NCBI GenBank assembly: GCA_023105745.1
Contig: JALGQZ010000003.1
Location: 74,188,696-74,252,695, forward strand
Source: Austropuccinia psidii
Lineage: Eukaryota; Basidiomycota; Pucciniomycetes; Pucciniales; Sphaerophragmiaceae
DNA: 64,000 nt
Direction: 5' to 3'
Shown here: piece by piece, positions 59,071 through 64,000 of the stretch
Layout of the letters: each line of letters begins with the position of its first letter
How positions within the stretch are numbered: the first letter of the stretch is position 1
The notes under the pieces: model-generated
The model's database searches: none
What the model was told of the DNA's origin: nothing
What the model saw: the letters and a program-made list of their open reading frames with translations, nothing else
Program-made: the position numbers and the translations under genes

Positions 59071-62000
59071 TTGGATCCTGATAATTCACAATTAAAAAAT
59101 GAATTATCTACTTCTTTTCATAACTTGGAACCATCAATGGGCCAAGCACTCTTGAAAGAAGTTCCAAAACTTAAAGAATGGCCTCACTTCAGTGGTGAAG
59201 GAGAGTATGACCATATGGAATTCATTAGAGGTATTGACATGATCAAAGAGGATTTTGAATTACCAGACAGATTGGTAACAGCCAGGTTTAACACCTTGTT
59301 TACCAGATCAGCTCACAGATGGTACATCAAAATAAGACAAGCACATGGACACCAGAGTTGGACTTGGTGGAAAACCCAAATCATCAACAAATGGGAAAAT
59401 GATGCTTGGAGGTTTAAGGTTGAAACAGCCTTTGAATCTGCCAAATTTAATGCTGATAAAGACAAAGCTTTACCATGGTTTTGCCAACAAAAAGACAGAT
59501 TAACAGCATTATATCCTGACATGTCAGAATTTATGATCCATAGAAAAATTCTGAGACAATGTGGAGGTGACTTAGAGAATGCTGTCAAAAGCAGGACTAC
59601 TGAAAAATCTTCAGCAGAGGATATTATCAATATACTAGAAGAAGTAACCACCAGAACCAAAATTGGTTCTAGTAGGGTGAATCTCAAAACAAGGTTTAAT
59701 ACACCTTGGAAAGATTCTGTGGACAAAAACCCCAAAGAAAATTCTAGTAATATTGAATATAAATCTGCAGATACAGTCAGAAAGTGCCATATTTGCCAAA
59801 GCACCACCCATTTAGCCAATACATGTCCAAAAAGGGGGAAAATCAATGAAATTGACATTGAAAAAGAACCAGATGGTAAAAAAGAAGACATAATTGAAGA
59901 CAATTCAGATGATAAGTCATCCATATTTTCTGAATCTTCAAAAGATATAGAAAATATCAATGCCACTTTTGACATCATGGAATCTTATTCCCACTTACCA
60001 CAATTGAGCAATGGTCAAGTTGATTTATCAAAAGTTCAAGATGCACAACTTATGAAGACAAAACCAAACAGAGGAAAAGGTTATACAGCTGGTAATTCCT
60101 GTATAACAGAAGTGGTGATTGACAACAAGCCCACCAAACTTTTGCTTGACCCAGGAGCCTTCTGCTCTTGTGTTGGAAAATCTTTTCTTAAGACTTGTGT
60201 ACCAAATTTTGAAGACGAATTGTTACCAATTGATGGTATAAAATTCAACAGTGCAAGTAACCCAATGAAAGCATTAGGAATCTTTGAGACCAATGTCATA
60301 TTCCCACACATAAATGGGAATTTAAGGATCACAGTTGAATTTGTTGTTATGGAAAATTGCTCTAGTACCCATTTTATATTGGGAAATGACTATTTAATCA
60401 TGTATGGGATAGATTTACATAATAACAAGGATAGATACTTTACAATTGGGGACAATAAGCGCCAGAAATTTGCCTTTTTACCATTTAAAAGACAAATTAC
60501 AGTAAACAAAGTATCACCAGTCAACTTAGAGTTAGAGAAATTCAAATCTGAACAGTTAAATGAGGCTGAAATAAGCCTTCATCTGACTGATAAACAAGAA
60601 AATGAACTTTCTTCCCTTTTGTATGACCACAGAGGAGAATTTGCTACAGAAAAAGAACCTCTGGGAGCAATTATTGGTCATGAAGTTGACATCATTCTTA
60701 ACATTGAGAGACCTTATCCACCACTCTTAAGAAGACCTGCTTATCCAGCAAGTCCAAAATCAAGAGAAGCTCTAGAAATTCATATCAAAGAACTTCTGGA
60801 CCTTGGTGTAATAAGAAAAGTGGGCCACAATGAGGAAGTAGAAATAACTACACCAGTCATAGTGGCGTGGCATAATGGAAAATCCAGAATGGTTGGGGAT
60901 TTTAGAGCTCTGAACACTTACACTGTCCCAGACAGATACCCAATACCAAAAATCCAAATTGCCCTTACTCAAATATCTCAAGCAGTGTATATAACCACTA
61001 TGGATGCCCTTAAAGGATTCCATCAAAATGTGGTAACACCAAGAGCAAGAAAATACTTGAGAATTATTGTTCATTGTGGAGTGTATGAATACTTAAGGAT
61101 GCCCTTTGGTATCAAAAATGCACCTTCACACTTCCAAAGAATGATGAATGAAATCTTCCCTGAAGAACTCTCAGAGGGATGGTTAATCATTTACATTGAT
61201 GACATTATTATCTGTTCAAAGACTTGGGAGGAGCACATGTACAGATTATCAAGAGTTTTGACAAAAATCCAATCAGTAAACATGAAAATCTCCTTAAAGA
61301 AATGTCATTTTGGATTTAAAGAACTTAAGGCACTAGGACATGTTGTATCTGGTTTGTCCCTTGGAATTGATAAAAACAAAGTTGCAGCAGTATTGTTAAA
61401 ACCCATGCCTCAGAATAAGAAGGAAATTCAGTCATTCTTAGGTTTTGCAGGATATTACAGGCAACACATTAAAGATTTTGCATCCATAGCAAGACCACTT
61501 TATAAGTTGTGTGAAAAAGACACAGTGTTTGAGATGACTGTTGACAGAGTCAAAGCTTTTGAGTCTCTAAGAGAAGCATTGACCACTGCTCCACTCTTAC
61601 TGATGCCAGACTTTAAACTGCCTTTCAAACTGTATATTGATGCATCAGGGGATGGACTAGGTGCTGCACTTCACCAAGTTCAGATCATAAATGATAAGCC
61701 TGTAGAAGGACCCATATGTTTCATATCCAGGAAAATCAAACCAACTGAAGCCAGATATGGAGCAAGTCAAATGGAATGTCTATGCCTTGTCTGGGCCTTG
61801 GAAAAGTTGAACTACTTTTTAGAGGGATGTGTTTTTGAAGTGATAACAGATTGTACAGCTGTCAAATCACTTTTGAACATGAAAACACCCAACAGACACA
61901 TGCTCAGATGGCAAATAGCCATACAAGAATGCAGAGGAAATATGACTATTGTTCATAAGGATGGGAATATTCATAAGAATGCAGATGGACTAAGCAGATG

Positions 62001-63651
62001 GCCATTACCAAATAATATTGATAATCCTGCTTATGTTCCCGAAGAAGCTTCACCACAAATTCCAATAGAAGGAATAAGTGTTACAGACTTAAACACCACC
62101 TTCTTTGAAGAAGTCAGAAGTAGTTACACTCAAGATAAGAATTGTAGCATCTTATGCCAATTACTTAACAAAGACTGTAAAGACAACTCTCTAATACATG
62201 CCTTGGATGAAGTATGGAAAAAATCTTATAATGAAGGAAGATTTCACCTCCTGGATGGTATAATTTACCACAGAACCAAGCACACATGTGTCATGACAGT
62301 TGTGGACAGGTCATTAATCAATCTTGTACTAAAAGAATGCCATGATAGCCCCTTTTCAGGACATCTGTCTGAAGACAGAACAAGAGAGAGAGTGAAGACC
62401 TGCATATGGTGGCCAATGTGGCAGAAAGATGTTGCAGATTATTGCAAGACCTGTGACAGATGCCAAAAGACAAATAAATCCACTGGCAAAAGACTTGGAA
62501 ATATGATGAAAATCCAAGAACCTAACAGACCTTGGGAAATTATCCATATGGATTGGGTAACTGGCCTACCACCAGGAGGTGACAGAAGTTATAATGCTTG
62601 CCTAGTAATTGTGGACAGATTCAGTAAAACCCCAATATTTTTACCATGTCACAAAGATGATACAGCCATGGATACAGCTCTTCTGATATGGAATAGAGTA
62701 GTGTCATGGACTGGGATATTTACAAATATCATCAGTGATAGAGATCCCAAATTCACTTCAGCACTATGGACAAATCTTCACCAATTATTTGGCACTAAAA
62801 TGTCTTTCTCTACAGCCTACCACCCACAAACTGATGGCCTGGCTGAAAGAATGATCCAAACCTTAGAGGAAATGGTGAGAAGATTTTGTGCATATGGCCT
62901 TGAATTCAAAGATTGTGATGGATTTACCCATGACTGGTGTACTCTGTTACCAGCACTGGAATTAGCATATAAAACATCAATCCATGCCAGTACCAATCAG
63001 ACTCCTGCTATTCTAGAAAAAGGATGGAACCCCAAGTTACCCCAAGATTCCTTGAGGAAAGACTTAATTGAAATACATCCCACAGCTGCTAGCTTCAAAG
63101 GAATGCTAGACAAAGCTAGAAAGCATGCAGTAAGGTGCATGGAGGACTCTTTTGCATATGCTAAAGACAAATGGGATAAATCACATGCAACTCCAGATTT
63201 CAAAGTGGGGGACCTAGTTCTTGTATCCACCACTAACTTCAATAACATCAAAGGATGTAAAAAGCTGAAAGACTCCTTTGCAGGACCTTTTGTGATTAAG
63301 GCCCTCCATGGAGAAAATGCTGTTGAAGTAGAGTTATCTGAAGAACTTAGCAATAAGCACCCTACATTTCCAGTGAGCTTGATAAAACCATATAAATCTA
63401 GTGATGCTGAAAAATTTCCCTTGAGGAATAAGGTTCCCCAAGTTATACCTCCTATTGAGACATCTGGTACTAAGAAAATAACCAAAGTTCTTAAAGAAAG
63501 GAAATTAAGAACCAAGAAAGTAAGGGAATACATTGTTAGGTACAGTGACCCAACTTGTGAAGATGAATGGTTAGAAGAAAAAGATATACCAGAAGCTACC
63601 AAACTCCTGAGGAGATTCAGACACACTAGAAACACCAATATTACAAAGTAA
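59071..63651 (+). CDS. Gypsy gag-pol polyprotein (Ty3/Gypsy with chromodomain-like end)
   Basis: 1526 residues, the longest intact frame in the window; the listed start is just after a stop, so it lacks its own ATG. In order: capsid-like region ([16 protein letters not shown]), zinc knuckle [14 protein letters not shown] from about 239, aspartic protease with LLLDPGAFC from about 357 (DPG rather than the usual DSG/DTG), reverse transcriptase with YIDDI at 708-712, RNase H YIDASGDG at about 855, integrase with an HHCC zinc region (about 1090-1135) and DDE residues in HMDWVTG (about 1161), ISDRDPKF and DGLAERM, and a C-terminal chromodomain-like [18 protein letters not shown]. It copies and inserts the element; chromodomains guide insertion to chromatin. 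Only the stop and frameshift upstream suggest it may not be fully autonomous. Confidence 0.92.
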   Translation: MDPDNSQLKNELSTSFHNLEPSMGQALLKEVPKLKEWPHFSGEGEYDHMEFIRGIDMIKEDFELPDRLVTARFNTLFTRSAHRWYIKIRQAHGHQSWTWWKTQIINKWENDAWRFKVETAFESAKFNADKDKALPWFCQQKDRLTALYPDMSEFMIHRKILRQCGGDLENAVKSRTTEKSSAEDIINILEEVTTRTKIGSSRVNLKTRFNTPWKDSVDKNPKENSSNIEYKSADTVRKCHICQSTTHLANTCPKRGKINEIDIEKEPDGKKEDIIEDNSDDKSSIFSESSKDIENINATFDIMESYSHLPQLSNGQVDLSKVQDAQLMKTKPNRGKGYTAGNSCITEVVIDNKPTKLLLDPGAFCSCVGKSFLKTCVPNFEDELLPIDGIKFNSASNPMKALGIFETNVIFPHINGNLRITVEFVVMENCSSTHFILGNDYLIMYGIDLHNNKDRYFTIGDNKRQKFAFLPFKRQITVNKVSPVNLELEKFKSEQLNEAEISLHLTDKQENELSSLLYDHRGEFATEKEPLGAIIGHEVDIILNIERPYPPLLRRPAYPASPKSREALEIHIKELLDLGVIRKVGHNEEVEITTPVIVAWHNGKSRMVGDFRALNTYTVPDRYPIPKIQIALTQISQAVYITTMDALKGFHQNVVTPRARKYLRIIVHCGVYEYLRMPFGIKNAPSHFQRMMNEIFPEELSEGWLIIYIDDIIICSKTWEEHMYRLSRVLTKIQSVNMKISLKKCHFGFKELKALGHVVSGLSLGIDKNKVAAVLLKPMPQNKKEIQSFLGFAGYYRQHIKDFASIARPLYKLCEKDTVFEMTVDRVKAFESLREALTTAPLLLMPDFKLPFKLYIDASGDGLGAALHQVQIINDKPVEGPICFISRKIKPTEARYGASQMECLCLVWALEKLNYFLEGCVFEVITDCTAVKSLLNMKTPNRHMLRWQIAIQECRGNMTIVHKDGNIHKNADGLSRWPLPNNIDNPAYVPEEASPQIPIEGISVTDLNTTFFEEVRSSYTQDKNCSILCQLLNKDCKDNSLIHALDEVWKKSYNEGRFHLLDGIIYHRTKHTCVMTVVDRSLINLVLKECHDSPFSGHLSEDRTRERVKTCIWWPMWQKDVADYCKTCDRCQKTNKSTGKRLGNMMKIQEPNRPWEIIHMDWVTGLPPGGDRSYNACLVIVDRFSKTPIFLPCHKDDTAMDTALLIWNRVVSWTGIFTNIISDRDPKFTSALWTNLHQLFGTKMSFSTAYHPQTDGLAERMIQTLEEMVRRFCAYGLEFKDCDGFTHDWCTLLPALELAYKTSIHASTNQTPAILEKGWNPKLPQDSLRKDLIEIHPTAASFKGMLDKARKHAVRCMEDSFAYAKDKWDKSHATPDFKVGDLVLVSTTNFNNIKGCKKLKDSFAGPFVIKALHGENAVEVELSEELSNKHPTFPVSLIKPYKSSDAEKFPLRNKVPQVIPPIETSGTKKITKVLKERKLRTKKVREYIVRYSDPTCEDEWLEEKDIPEATKLLRRFRHTRNTNITK

Positions 63652-63654
63652 TAT

Positions 63655-63674
63655 TCTTTTTTAGGGGGAGGGAA
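63655..63674 (+). other. Polypurine tract
   Basis: TTTTTTAGGGGGAGGGAA directly before the 3' LTR, the usual plus-strand primer of LTR elements. Confidence 0.8.
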
Positions 63675-64000
63675 TGTGAGCCTTAGAGGTAATTTCATAT
63701 ACCCCAAAGACCACAAATATAAAAAATAACATATTAATATAAATAAAATAAATTTATTTATATTATTAAAATAAAAATCAAAATATAAATAGAAAATTAT
63801 ATTAAAAATAAAAAATTAATTACAATTTTAAAAATAAAAAAATACATTAAATTTTGTAAGTATAAAATTACTTTTATACTTGAAAAAATTAAGTAAAAAT
63901 GAAATTTTAACAAAATTGTGAAAAAATAAATAAATTTGGAAAAAAGTTATATAAAAATTATTGTAGCTTTTTATCCAACAAATAAACACATAAAATTTAT
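63675..64000 (+). repeat. Gypsy copy 3: 3' LTR (cut by window end)
   Basis: Starts TGTGAGCCTTAGAGG and is nearly identical to the first 326 bp of the 5' LTR. Confidence 0.92.

Larger units (their letters stand above)
55419..64000 (+). mobile_element. Gypsy copy 3, youngest element (truncated by window end)
   Basis: 5' LTR 55419-57258, primer-binding-like site from 57259, internal region 6416 bp, polypurine tract GGGGGAGGGAA before 63675, and the first 326 bp of the 3' LTR. The visible parts of the two LTRs differ at only a handful of bases, so insertion was recent. Flanking duplication cannot be tested because the 3' side is outside. Confidence 0.93.

Noticed and set aside
1..64000. tRNA or rRNA genes
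   Set aside because: I looked for conserved tRNA box motifs and rRNA-like sequence by eye and saw none; a tRNAscan-SE run would settle it.

Overview
The window reads as repeat-rich DNA from a rust fungus (Pucciniales). The evidence is short GT-AG introns, an AT-rich background, chromodomain-type Ty3/Gypsy elements, a Tnp2-type (CACTA/Plavaka) transposase and a TET/JBP dioxygenase of the kind expanded in basidiomycetes. An Austropuccinia-like source is my best guess, from resemblance to proteins I remember; it is not proven here. Almost all of the 64 kb is nested mobile DNA. I found only one plausible non-transposon gene (about 50.4-51.1 kb) and no tRNA, rRNA or CRISPR.

Layout, left to right. 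1-3465: 5' end of a minus-strand Gypsy element (gag start, then a 2.2 kb LTR), inserted in a TET gene. 3466-6582: decayed, CpG-poor relic of a large CACTA element (TET tail, palindrome, minisatellite, broken zinc-cluster gene). 6583-7403 plus 28239-29252: the two halves of one Gypsy LTR. These are split by a 20.8 kb CACTA-type transposon (7404-28235) with 46-bp terminal inverted repeats and a 3-bp CAA target duplication. It carries six genes: an unknown protein, a TET/JBP dioxygenase, a Zn2Cys6-like protein (minus), a SNF2 helicase, a second unknown protein (minus) and the Tnp2 transposase. 29253-39204: rest of that Gypsy copy, with a stop-riddled pol interrupted by a reverse solo LTR. 39205-48436: 3' end of a related Gypsy element whose LTR is split by a 6.1 kb PIF/Harbinger-like element. 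48437-55418: degenerate LTRs and unclassified repeats around the one host-like gene. 55419-64000: the youngest Gypsy copy, with a 1526-residue open gag-pol, cut off inside its 3' LTR.

The main discovery is the CACTA element as a possible self-regulating mobile epigenetic cassette. Its transposase travels with a DNA-modification enzyme (TET), a chromatin remodeller (SNF2) and a putative zinc-cluster DNA-binding protein. A family of long palindromes with a CG-centred N10 spacing lies about 0.36-0.48 kb upstream of each of its four plus-strand genes. The intact copy keeps its CpGs, while the relic of the same family next to it has lost most of them.

A second discovery is in the Gypsy family. 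A short intron near the 5' end appears to switch translation between two overlapping reading frames: the spliced message reads ORF1, and the unspliced message has the start codon of the gag-pol frame, which lies just inside the intron. The layout is shared by three diverged copies in this window.
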